Source: Victivallales bacterium
GTDB lineage: Bacteria > Verrucomicrobiota > Lentisphaeria > Oligosphaerales > Oligosphaeraceae
Direction of reading: 5' to 3'
Assembly: GCA_017431255.1 (NCBI GenBank)
Contig: JAFRLI010000334.1
Location: 1 to 33,906, forward strand
DNA: 33,906 nucleotides
The notes beneath the pieces were generated by a model. That model was not told the DNA's origin. It worked only from the letters and a program-made list of their open reading frames with translations, and ran no database searches. This document shows positions 6,431 to 13,378 of the stretch, one piece after another (position 1 is the stretch's first letter; each line of letters begins with the position of its first letter). A program made the position numbers and the translations under genes.

Positions 6431-8625
6431 ACTGGAAACGCTTCGCAACCTTCGGCGCCATGCTGGCCATTCCTGCATTGGCAAATGTCTCCCTACCAAC
6501 CATTTTCACCAACAACATGGTCCTGCAGCGCGACATGCCCGTGAAACTTTGGGGCAAAGCTGACAACGGCGAGAAAGTCACCGTCAAGTTCCAGAACCAA
6601 ACGAAGGCAACCACTGCGGAGGACGGGCGTTGGAGCGTCACCCTGGATCCGTTGAAGGAAGATGCGCAAGGCGCGACGCTCATCGTCGCAGGTAATAACA
6701 CCGTCTCTCTGGAGAATGTTCTCGTCGGGGACGTCTGGCTGTTGTCGGGTCAATCCAACATGGAAATGCCGGTCATGACCGACCGCGGTTTGAAGGCCTG
6801 GCACGTCGACAATGCGGAAGAAGAGGTGAAGAACGCCAACTATCCCAACATTCGCCTCTACAGAGGAAACAACTACAAACCGCAACAGGAACCGCAGCAG
6901 GACAATCCGGGACGCGAGTGGAAGGTCTGCAATCCCGCAAACATCGTCGGCTTCTCTGCTGCCGGCTACTTCTTTGGGCGCAAGGTCATGCAGGAACTCA
7001 ACGTCCCCATCGGACTGATCAGCATCAACTGGGGCGGCACCCGCATTGAACCGTGGACCAGCCCGCTCGCGTTCCGAAAGTTCCCGTCCCTTAAGCACAT
7101 CTCCATCCCTGTAGACGCGAAAATTCCTGGCACTGAAGTCTATCAAAAACTCACGAGCGAGGTCATCTCCAACACGGAAAAATGGCTCGCCGAAGCCAAG
7201 GCCGCCGTCGCCGCCGGCAAACCCATCCCCGTCCAGAAGCCATTCCCCTCAGAGTTCACGCCCTTCACGGACCGTCAGAATCCGACCGTTCTCTACAACT
7301 CCATGGTCGCCCCCCTGCGCGGCCTCGCCTGCAAAGGCGTTCTCTGGTACCAGGGCGAATCCAACCGACGTGACGGTGCTCTCTACATCGACAAGATGGC
7401 CGCGATGACCTACAGTTTCCGCGAAGCCATGGGGCAGCCTGAACTCCCCCTCTATTTCGTCCAACTCGCTCCCTACAACTATGGCAATGACACCGAACTG
7501 CCCATCATCTGGGAAGCACAGCAGAAATATGCAGATTCCGACAAGAACGTCGGCATGATCGTCACCACCGACATCGGCAACTTCAAGGACATCCATCCGT
7601 TGAACAAGCAGGACGTCGGTCTGCGTCTGGCGCTTCTCGCGCTCAAGTATACCTACGGCAAGGACATTGTCGCCGATTCCCCGTTCTTCGAATCCTGGAA
7701 AGCAGACGGTGCCAAAGCCGTCGTCACCTTCCGCAACGCCGTCACGCTCAAGAGCAAGGACGGCAAGCCCATCCGTTATTTCGAGCTGGCAGGACCCAAT
7801 GGTGTCTATTACGATGCGGAAGTGCAACTCGACGGCAACCGCGCCATCCTCACCTCTCCCAATGTCACCGAACCCAAGGCGGTCCGCTTCGGATGGCACG
7901 CCGACATTACGGTCAACCTCGTCAACGAGGCAGGTCTCCCCGCCGGCTCCTTCCGCGATGGCGAAATCGATCTTGCTGACATGGTCACGGAAACCATCCC
8001 CGAAGCCAAGGGATTCTCCCCGCTCTATCAGTTCAATCCCGCCGCTGCCACAAAAGACGGTGGCAAGGCTCCCAACTACACCCGCGACAACTCCGCCGCC
8101 TTCAAGGGACGCAAGGTCCGCAAATACGGCTACTACATGCAACTCATCGGCAAAGACAACAAAACACAGTACGTATTCGTTGCCTGCGACGCGTTCACCC
8201 AGGACCTCACCAAAGCCGGTCTCCCCACGGTGTCCACCAAGACCATGTTCGCGCAAAAGGTGAAGGGGCTCGTCGTCAACAGCAATGTTCCCACCGTCAA
8301 GAACGGCTCCTTCCCTGAAGGCAACATCGAGTTCTGGCCCCACAACTACGGCAAGGAAAACGGGAGCAACATCCCAGGCGCCGATGGAAACAAATACGAC
8401 TTCGGCGACAAGACGTCCACTCCTGAACTTGGCTACGGCTCCATGCAAATCCATAACTTTGCACTCAAGCAGACCATCTTCGCCTTCAACAACTTCCGCA
8501 CCACAGCCCCTGACATCGGCATCGGCAACAATCCCAACCCCTCGGCTCAGCCCGACTGGACCTTCTCCAAGAGTCTCTTGAACTTCCAGAAGGCAGACAT
8601 TCTCGTCTTCGCGCTCTTCGAGTAG
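6427..8625 (+). CDS. secreted sialate O-acetylesterase (SASA family) with C-terminal extension
   Basis: Removes O-acetyl groups from sialic acid or other acetylated sugars outside the cytoplasm. Start ATG 6427 overlaps the upstream stop as ATGA and gives a signal peptide (MNWKRFATFGAMLAIPALA, cut near residue 19-20); an upstream ATG at 6352 has no such context. The protein is 732 residues. The nucleophile motif LLSGQSNMEMP (Ser near residue 110), GGTRIEPW near 205, VLWYQGESN near 305 and DIHPLNKQDVG near 387 are those of SASA enzymes. From about residue 540 an extra domain follows, rich in Gly/Asn (EFWPHNYGKENG, YGSMQIHN, IGIGNNPN, DWTF). It looks like a separate beta-rich module, perhaps glycan-binding; I do not recognise it firmly. 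Translational coupling links expression to the OppF-like ATPase. Confidence 0.9.
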   Translation: MNWKRFATFGAMLAIPALANVSLPTIFTNNMVLQRDMPVKLWGKADNGEKVTVKFQNQTKATTAEDGRWSVTLDPLKEDAQGATLIVAGNNTVSLENVLVGDVWLLSGQSNMEMPVMTDRGLKAWHVDNAEEEVKNANYPNIRLYRGNNYKPQQEPQQDNPGREWKVCNPANIVGFSAAGYFFGRKVMQELNVPIGLISINWGGTRIEPWTSPLAFRKFPSLKHISIPVDAKIPGTEVYQKLTSEVISNTEKWLAEAKAAVAAGKPIPVQKPFPSEFTPFTDRQNPTVLYNSMVAPLRGLACKGVLWYQGESNRRDGALYIDKMAAMTYSFREAMGQPELPLYFVQLAPYNYGNDTELPIIWEAQQKYADSDKNVGMIVTTDIGNFKDIHPLNKQDVGLRLALLALKYTYGKDIVADSPFFESWKADGAKAVVTFRNAVTLKSKDGKPIRYFELAGPNGVYYDAEVQLDGNRAILTSPNVTEPKAVRFGWHADITVNLVNEAGLPAGSFRDGEIDLADMVTETIPEAKGFSPLYQFNPAAATKDGGKAPNYTRDNSAAFKGRKVRKYGYYMQLIGKDNKTQYVFVACDAFTQDLTKAGLPTVSTKTMFAQKVKGLVVNSNVPTVKNGSFPEGNIEFWPHNYGKENGSNIPGADGNKYDFGDKTSTPELGYGSMQIHNFALKQTIFAFNNFRTTAPDIGIGNNPNPSAQPDWTFSKSLLNFQKADILVFALFE

Positions 8626-8654
8626 TCCTTCTCCCCGGAAGGGGTTTCCCTGAA

Positions 8655-8694
8655 ATAGGCCTCGGTTCCATTCGCGGGACTGAGGCCTATTTTT
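8655..8694. terminator. bidirectional terminator between acetylesterase and rhomboid genes
   Basis: The stem ATAGGCCTCGGTTCC with its near-complement GGACTGAGGCCTAT (8677-8690) has a short loop and is followed by TTTT to 8694 on the plus strand. The complementary strand has A/T-rich flanks as well. It lies 29 bases after the acetylesterase stop and overlaps the rhomboid stop codon (8687-8689). Confidence 0.85.
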
Positions 8695-9817
8695 CGAGTT
8701 CCTCCAGACGGTTCTGGACTTGCTGCCGGAACAAGAACCCGGCGGCCAAACCGAAGAGTGCACCGCCGATGTGTGCGCCGAAGGCGACCCCCGTCGCCAA
8801 ACTCAGGCTAATGAGGGCCATGACAGCCTGGTAGGCAATCCAGAGCGCGAACGCGCCCCAGGCAGGCAGGGACACCCACCGCCATAGGGGCATCATCCTC
8901 CAGCCTCCAATACGCCAGCAGAACAGGATGCGGACCGACGGGAAGAAGACCGCATACGCCGCTATAATGCCCGAAATGAATCCGCTCGCACCGATGCACG
9001 GAACCATGGAATGCGGGAAGAACGCAAGGTGCAGCAGCCCCGCCGACAGACCCGACAGCAGTATCAGAAGCAGATACGTGGGGACGCCCAGGCAATCTTC
9101 CACATTGTCCCCGAAGAGCAACAGGAAATAGAGGTTCCCCACCAGATGAAAGATGTCCGCATGCAGGAACATTGAGGTGAGGAAAGTCATGCCGCCGTCG
9201 CGCCAGCAATCCGACGGAATCAGTCCGAACTCCTGGGAAAACTGCTTGGAACCGCCCAAAGCCCACTCCAAGCAGAACACTACGACACACAGCGCGGCGA
9301 TGGTCCATGTGCACCAGGGAAGGAAGGAGCGGATTGGTGCACCCTGCTCCACGGGGAACCCGAAAAAGCCCACTACTTTTTCCCAGTCCGACTCTGGCTG
9401 CGCCTCCCCCTTCTCGGTTTTCATGTTCTCGATGGCGTGCATCGCCAGGATTTCCCTTGCCTTGGCGGGAAGTTCTTTCTTCGGCGGAGGTGGCGGAGGC
9501 TTCGGCAGCGTCTCCAGTTCGGTCGGGTCAAACCACAATTCCTGGCAATGGCAACAAATATCCAGTTCCAACTCCTGCTCCCCTATCGGCAGACGCAGCA
9601 AAGACATCGGACGCCCGCAAATCGGACAAGGTGCCCCACACCCATTCGGTGATTCCATCGCCTTGTGCCACAACATGTTCACGAAGGTCGGCTGACCGCA
9701 CAATGCACGCACTGCAGACAGCGTCACCGCACATCCATGCCCCTCAGGACACGAATACGATATCTTCCCCTCATAAAAGGTCCTCTGCAAAGACTGACCG
9801 CAACGTGGACAATTCAT
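8687..9817 (-). CDS. rhomboid intramembrane serine protease with N-terminal zinc ribbons
   Basis: A 376-residue membrane protein. Two Cys clusters form the N-terminal part: CPRC (3-6) with CPEGHGC (23-29), and CPIC (64-67) with CCHC (88-91) followed by ELWFD, like small zinc-ribbon domains. A polyproline stretch (KPPPPPPKK, ~105) and an acidic linker lead to about six transmembrane segments from residue ~165. Rhomboid signatures are present: LHADIFHLVGN, the catalytic Ser in GASG (Ser278) and the catalytic His in GAHIGG (His349). It cleaves membrane proteins within the bilayer; the zinc domains probably bind a partner or substrate on the cytoplasmic side. Start ATG 9817 has only a weak GAGAG upstream. 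Repeat element E1 begins 25 bases upstream, so it lies between the gene and any more distant promoter. Confidence 0.92.
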   Translation of the reverse strand: MNCPRCGQSLQRTFYEGKISYSCPEGHGCAVTLSAVRALCGQPTFVNMLWHKAMESPNGCGAPCPICGRPMSLLRLPIGEQELELDICCHCQELWFDPTELETLPKPPPPPPKKELPAKAREILAMHAIENMKTEKGEAQPESDWEKVVGFFGFPVEQGAPIRSFLPWCTWTIAALCVVVFCLEWALGGSKQFSQEFGLIPSDCWRDGGMTFLTSMFLHADIFHLVGNLYFLLLFGDNVEDCLGVPTYLLLILLSGLSAGLLHLAFFPHSMVPCIGASGFISGIIAAYAVFFPSVRILFCWRIGGWRMMPLWRWVSLPAWGAFALWIAYQAVMALISLSLATGVAFGAHIGGALFGLAAGFLFRQQVQNRLEELEK

Positions 9818-9841
9818 CTTTCAACTCTCACGCTAACATAG

Positions 9842-9993
9842 GAGGGAATTGCAAAACTCTCATCCCAACCGCCTTCACCGCGCGGCGCAATGGCTTCATC
9901 GTCCAAACTCGGTATGGTCATCACACCGAGTCTTCGCTCTTCGCCCTCGCTTGCAACGCTTTGGCGGTTGGGCGGTAGATTTGCAATTACCTC
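9842..9993 (+). repeat. 152-bp palindromic element, copy E1
   Basis: Full copy. The left end is GAGGGAATTGCAAA and the right end TTTGCAATTACCTC, with a second inverted pair inside (CCCAACCGCC near 9865 and GGCGGTTGGG near 9963). A central hairpin has arms reading CTCGGT and ACCGAG (near 9908-9930). It is free of stop codons when read in codons starting from its first GAG. There is no convincing target duplication (ATAG left, TAAT right). It lies upstream of both the minus-strand rhomboid gene and the plus-strand hicA. Confidence 0.9.
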
Positions 9994-10060
9994 TAATTCC
10001 TGATCACTTTGCAATAATGTATCTCTCTCCTCCCACTTTTCCACCACCCCTATAATATTT

Positions 10061-10088
10061 TATCCTTCGCAGCAAAATATCAAGGATA
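10061..10088. promoter_or_regulatory. possible HicB operator (inverted repeat)
   Basis: TATCCTT (10061-10067) and AAGGATA (10082-10088) form a 7-bp inverted repeat with a 14-base spacer just upstream of the predicted hicA promoter. HicB antitoxins commonly bind palindromes in their own promoter, so this is a candidate operator. A TATAAT at 10051-10056 could be an alternative -10 box. This is inference from position only. Confidence 0.35.
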
Positions 10089-10092
10089 GGAT

Positions 10093-10120
10093 TTGATAAT
10101 GGATATTTCAAATGTATATT
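10093..10120 (+). promoter_or_regulatory. sigma70-like promoter for hicAB
   Basis: TTGATA (10093-10098), a 16-base spacer and TATATT (10115-10120) precede hicA. The ribosome-binding site AAGGA (10129-10133) lies 3 bases before ATG 10137, giving a short leader. Confidence 0.5.
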
Positions 10121-10136
10121 AATTCAAAAAGGATTT

Positions 10137-10322
10137 ATGAAGAGAACCGACCTACTCAGAATCATCACACAAAATGGTGCAGTCTTCCTTCGGAACGGCG
10201 GCAACCATGACATATACTTGAAGAACAACATCACCCTAGTTATCCCTAGGCACAGTGAAATCCCGGAACTCCTTGCGAGGTCCATCATCAAGAAATCTCA
10301 ACAACCAGGAGATGCCAAATGA
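10137..10322 (+). CDS. hicA: HicA-type mRNA interferase toxin
   Basis: A 61-residue HicA toxin with a double-stranded-RNA-binding-like fold that cleaves mRNA and is neutralised by HicB. The active-site His lies in RNGGNHDIY (His24), and the C-terminal IPRHSEIPELLARSIIK is the usual HicA end. The length is typical. The ATGA at 10319-10322 overlaps the hicB start, so toxin and antitoxin are translationally coupled with the toxin first, the normal hicAB order. The pair is less GC-rich than neighbouring genes and is flanked by repeat elements E1 and E2, consistent with a mobile module. Confidence 0.93.
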   Translation: MKRTDLLRIITQNGAVFLRNGGNHDIYLKNNITLVIPRHSEIPELLARSIIKKSQQPGDAK

Positions 10323-10747
10323 AGTTCACTTACTGCGCTCTGATACACCAGACCGATAACGAACTTATCGTCATCTTCCCAGACTTCAACTCCTGCATGA
10401 CATTCGGGAAAGACATCCAAGACGCAACTTCTATGGCAGAGGACGCACTATCGCTCGTCATTCAAACTATGCTTGAAAAGAAAATACCGCTTCCCAAGCC
10501 AACACTGGACTTTCGCGCCTTGCTCCAAATGGCCGACAAGGAACTTCCCCCCGTCGCATTCATCATGCCTGTCACCGTATTCGTCGAAGCCGCCCATAAG
10601 GTAGTTCACCTTAATATTACATGCCCAGCCGAAAAAATCGACATTATCGATGAGTTCGCTCACAAATGCGGCAAGAAACGCTCAACCTTCCTTGTCGATT
10701 CAACCATGGAAAAAATAGCAAACCTCAAAGCAACTGCATATCATTAG
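10319..10747 (+). CDS. hicB: HicB-type antitoxin with C-terminal DNA-binding domain
   Basis: A 142-residue antitoxin. The N-terminal half has the partial RNase-H-like HicB fold (YCALIHQTDNELIVIFPDF, then EDALSLVIQTMLEKKIPLP). The C-terminal part, HLNITCPAEKIDIIDEFAHK followed by CGKKRSTFLVDSTMEKI, looks like a ribbon-helix-helix segment that would bind the operator upstream of hicA. The start overlaps the hicA stop. The stop codon TAG at 10745-10747 is formed at the junction with repeat element E2: TA comes from the gene side and the G is the first base of the element. The original C-terminus may therefore have been different. Confidence 0.92.
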   Translation: MKFTYCALIHQTDNELIVIFPDFNSCMTFGKDIQDATSMAEDALSLVIQTMLEKKIPLPKPTLDFRALLQMADKELPPVAFIMPVTVFVEAAHKVVHLNITCPAEKIDIIDEFAHKCGKKRSTFLVDSTMEKIANLKATAYH

Positions 10748-10870
10748 AGGTGATTGCAAAACTCTCATCCCAACCGCCTTCACGGCATGCAAAAACCGGC
10801 GGACGATGCTTGCGCGGCCTCAATGCACTGCCGACCCCTGCCGAACCGCCAAGAAGGTTTTGCATGGCCG
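10747..10870 (+). repeat. palindromic element, degenerate copy E2
   Basis: The first 40 bases (10747-10786) match the left end of the 152-bp family almost exactly (GAGGTGATTGCAAAAC, then the CAACCGCC region). After that the sequence differs: CATGCAAAAACC at 10786-10797 is mirrored by GGTTTTGCATG at 10856-10866. Imperfect direct repeats of a GCGCGG...CA(C/G)TG pattern run to about 10900. It is either a recombined copy or a composite of two elements. I see nothing else in this stretch up to the CTAG array at 10901. Confidence 0.7.
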
Positions 10871-10900
10871 CGCGACTGCGCGGTCCCAGTGCGCTGTCAG

Positions 10901-10930
10901 CTCTAGCACATCTAGCCCCTCTAGGCTAGC
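10901..10930. repeat. CTAG nonamer array 2
   Basis: Three 9-bp units with CTAG at a fixed position (CTCTAGCAC, ATCTAGCCC, CTCTAGGCT) lie between the convergent hicB and the endonuclease/phosphatase-like gene. The final unit supplies the TAG stop codon of the latter (10921-10923). Confidence 0.8.
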
Positions 10931-11724
10931 ACGACTTGGGCGATGACGGGGCAGTGGTCGGAAGCGAAGCGATTGTGTGGTTTGGTGGTATCGACGCGGA
11001 AACTGCAGACGCGGACGCCCTCGGAGACAAACACGTAATCAATGACAGCACCGGGGAAATCGGGTTCATTTCCGTCCTGGAATGCCTGGTAGGTGTAGTT
11101 TTGGGGCCCCTGAGGCGGCTGTTCGGAAAGGAAACGCGCGTCTTTGAGGACGGAAGTCGCAGCGGCGTAGGTTTCGCTGTCGGGTCTGACATTGAAGTCC
11201 CCTGTGAGAATGACGGGAAGACCGGAAGCGTGTTCCGCGATGTGCTTGAGAATGACTTTTACGCCGTTAATCATTGCCTCTTTTGACCGATGGTCCAAGT
11301 GGCAGTTGTACATGATGAACTGTTTTCCCGTTCGCTTGTCCTCCAGAAGCCCCCAAGTGGCGACACGAAGACAAGTCGCCCCCCATCCGAAGGAAGGGAC
11401 ATCGGGAGTTTCGGAAAGCCAGAAGGTCCCCGTGTCATGGAGTAGGATTCGTTCGGGGCGGTAGAAGATGGAAGAAGACTCTCCCGTGCCATCGCCCTCG
11501 CGGGGTTCTCCAAAGGGAATCAGTCCTGTATTGGCTTTCAAATCCTGGATTTGCCAAGGATACCCTTCTTGGGTGCCAAGCAAATCAAAGGCATTTGACT
11601 GAATCACTTCCGCAACGCGTGGCATGCGGGGAATCCAGTTCAATCCGCGATACTTATCCACCATTCCATTTTTACCCGAAGTACGAACATTGTACGAACC
11701 AACTGTCAGAACATTGTTATCCAT
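10921..11724 (-). CDS. endonuclease/exonuclease/phosphatase-family protein
   Basis: A 267-residue protein of the metal-dependent EEP superfamily, whose members cleave phosphoester bonds in DNA, RNA, phospholipids or sugar phosphates. The motifs are in order: SYNVR (Asn12), LLGTQEG (Glu53), YNCHLDHRS, LTGDFNVRP, IDYVF and SDHCP (Asp256, His257). No signal peptide is seen. It ends the five-gene minus-strand operon; GAGAA lies 6 bases before ATG 11724, and 11 bases separate it from the stop of the gene upstream. The stop codon lies in the CTAG array. The substrate cannot be read from the sequence; cytosolic EEP proteins of this shape are often annotated only as endonuclease/phosphatase. Confidence 0.9.
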   Translation of the reverse strand: MDNNVLTVGSYNVRTSGKNGMVDKYRGLNWIPRMPRVAEVIQSNAFDLLGTQEGYPWQIQDLKANTGLIPFGEPREGDGTGESSSIFYRPERILLHDTGTFWLSETPDVPSFGWGATCLRVATWGLLEDKRTGKQFIMYNCHLDHRSKEAMINGVKVILKHIAEHASGLPVILTGDFNVRPDSETYAAATSVLKDARFLSEQPPQGPQNYTYQAFQDGNEPDFPGAVIDYVFVSEGVRVCSFRVDTTKPHNRFASDHCPVIAQVVLA

Positions 11725-11735
11725 GTGAAGTTCTC

Positions 11736-12410
11736 CTATTCCAGCATTTGCAACGAAGCCTGGTTCTTTTGCAGAAGATCTTGCCGATACTCCTCTTCCG
11801 CCTGTTTCTGCGCCTTGCCGTCAATGAACTCCAAGACGGGAACGTAAAGCCGTTCCTCTTCCTTCTGAAGTTGTTTTCGTTCCTGGAAGAGTTGGATTTT
11901 GCACTCCTGAGGCAGACGATAACTGCATTGGTCAATGATCAGTTGCCAGGGAACGAGGAGGATTTCCTCCTCATCCTCCTCGTCGCCATCCACAACAACC
12001 TCTAAATCGTCCCCATCGTTGTCTTCCTCCTCATTATCCTCGTCCTTGTCGTCATCTTCCTCTTGTTCATTCGAAGAAGGGAGTTTGTAACGGTGTTCGA
12101 GAAGGATGGCGGCGTCCTTCAGGAGTTTGCGTCCAACCAGGACATCGCGGGGGGAAGCCTCCACGCGGATTTTCCAGACAATGCCAGTTTGCGGTGTCAG
12201 AAACACGCGTATCAGCTGGAAAGCAAGGAACTTCTTCGGAAGTTGCTCAAAGACCACGGCTTTCTCGGGAATCACGGGCTTGCCATCGGCGGTCTTTTCC
12301 AGTTTTCCATAGGGCTGCCCCAGCGTAATGCCCGCAAAACCGCCAACAGGCTCCACCGCAAACGCTACCACCGCAAAAAACACCAAAACAAAACCTAGGA
12401 ATCGTTTCAT
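11736..12410 (-). CDS. secreted protein with acidic linker, unknown function
   Basis: 224 residues from ATG 12410, chosen because AAGGAG lies 8 bases upstream and because its ATG overlaps the previous stop (ATGA, 12407-12410); an in-frame ATG at 12434 is less likely. A signal peptide is clear (MKRFLGFVLVFFAVVAFA). The mature N-terminal part (GGFAGITLGQPYGKLEKTADGKPVIPEK) begins like a small envelope domain. A run of about 30 Asp/Glu residues (EEDDDKDEDNEEEDNDGDD) follows, and the C-terminal third is charged and helical (QERKQLQKEEERLYVP). The acidic run could bind calcium or act as a spacer. I do not recognise the family. It sits within the coupled hydrolase operon. Confidence 0.78.
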   Translation of the reverse strand: MKRFLGFVLVFFAVVAFAVEPVGGFAGITLGQPYGKLEKTADGKPVIPEKAVVFEQLPKKFLAFQLIRVFLTPQTGIVWKIRVEASPRDVLVGRKLLKDAAILLEHRYKLPSSNEQEEDDDKDEDNEEEDNDGDDLEVVVDGDEEDEEEILLVPWQLIIDQCSYRLPQECKIQLFQERKQLQKEEERLYVPVLEFIDGKAQKQAEEEYRQDLLQKNQASLQMLE

Positions 12411-13378
12411 GCTTTCAGCTCCTTTTGGGTACAAAATGGAACGACAAAATCCAGGACCTGTTTTCGCCAGGCAGCCGAGGAGTAGTTGTGATTGGCGCCT
12501 GGAATCTCCTCAAAGCGGATAGGAAGGGAATGTTCTTTCACATAGGACCCGAAGTACTGAAGCGCTGCAGGCGCATCGGGGTCGCCCGTGCCGTAAATCA
12601 TTAAAGCAGGCAAATCCTTGCGCAGTCCCGTAAGGTATTTTTTCGGCGGTTCCTTGCCTGCGTCAAGACGGCTTTCGTGCGCGGAGGCCTTGGCAGTCTT
12701 CCCTGTCGGCTTGGCTGGCGCATCGCCTTCCTCGTGACGACGATTCTCCCCGCGTTTCAGGAAGGGTCGCAACAGGACTCCGAACGCGCGTCCAATGCTG
12801 GCCTCGCCACGAAAAACGCGTTTCCACGTGTCCGGGCTGCAAGCCTTGTGGAGATAGACGCCGAGGAAATGCCAGACGCGGTGGACGTCGCGCCCGAAAC
12901 TGTCCCCGTCCGAGAAAGGATAGACGGAGAGGAGTGCAAGCGCCTCGGTGGCGGGAAGGTTCTTGAGAGAGCCGATGGCAATGTTGCCGCCGGAGCACAT
13001 TCCGAAGAGCGTTGTCTTGGGCAAGCCAGTTTCCTGACGCAAGGCGGTTTCGGCTGCGCGAAGGTCTTCAGACATCGTGGCGAGCGTTGCGTGGAGACCG
13101 TCGCCCTCGCTTTCGCCGCGTCCGCGGAAGTCGAACCGCAGGCAGGCGCAGCTGGCAAAAGCAAGTGCACGAGCGATGGCGGTAAGGAGTCCGGCGGGAC
13201 CGCAGCGATGTCCGCTCCAGCCGTGCGTGAAGACCACGGCGCGTTGCGGAACGCCCGTTGCAGGCAGGGAAAGGATGCCGCAGACAGATTCCCCACACGA
13301 TTCAAAGACGAGCGGGCGCTCCTTCACACCTGGCGCAACCATTGCCTCCGATGCCAGATTCCAAGTGCCTTCGCTCAT
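12407..13378 (-). CDS. alpha/beta hydrolase
   Basis: 323 residues from ATG 13378, whose ATG overlaps the stop of the upstream gene as ATGA; the frame continues to 13447 but without support. The fold is that of an alpha/beta hydrolase: oxyanion-hole region FTHGWSGHR near residue 50, RFDFRGRGES near 81, nucleophile elbow GMCSGG (Ser129), acid in IYGTGDPDAP, and catalytic His in PGANHNYSS near the C-terminus. A charged insert (KRGENRRHEEGDAPAK) interrupts the cap region. There is no signal peptide, so it is cytosolic. The pattern resembles the first of the two hydrolases that accompany exosortase systems, but no exosortase or PEP-CTERM protein is in this window, so that link is tentative. Confidence 0.87.
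   Translation of the reverse strand: MSEGTWNLASEAMVAPGVKERPLVFESCGESVCGILSLPATGVPQRAVVFTHGWSGHRCGPAGLLTAIARALAFASCACLRFDFRGRGESEGDGLHATLATMSEDLRAAETALRQETGLPKTTLFGMCSGGNIAIGSLKNLPATEALALLSVYPFSDGDSFGRDVHRVWHFLGVYLHKACSPDTWKRVFRGEASIGRAFGVLLRPFLKRGENRRHEEGDAPAKPTGKTAKASAHESRLDAGKEPPKKYLTGLRKDLPALMIYGTGDPDAPAALQYFGSYVKEHSLPIRFEEIPGANHNYSSAAWRKQVLDFVVPFCTQKELKA

Noticed and set aside
7249-8763. A 504-codon minus-strand frame opposite the acetylesterase
   Set aside because: Opposite a protein with signal peptide and SASA motifs, and it crosses a terminator hairpin.
9842-9993. Short peptides encoded by the repeat element as independent genes
   Set aside because: No ribosome-binding site or dedicated start; the open frames are a property of the repeat family.
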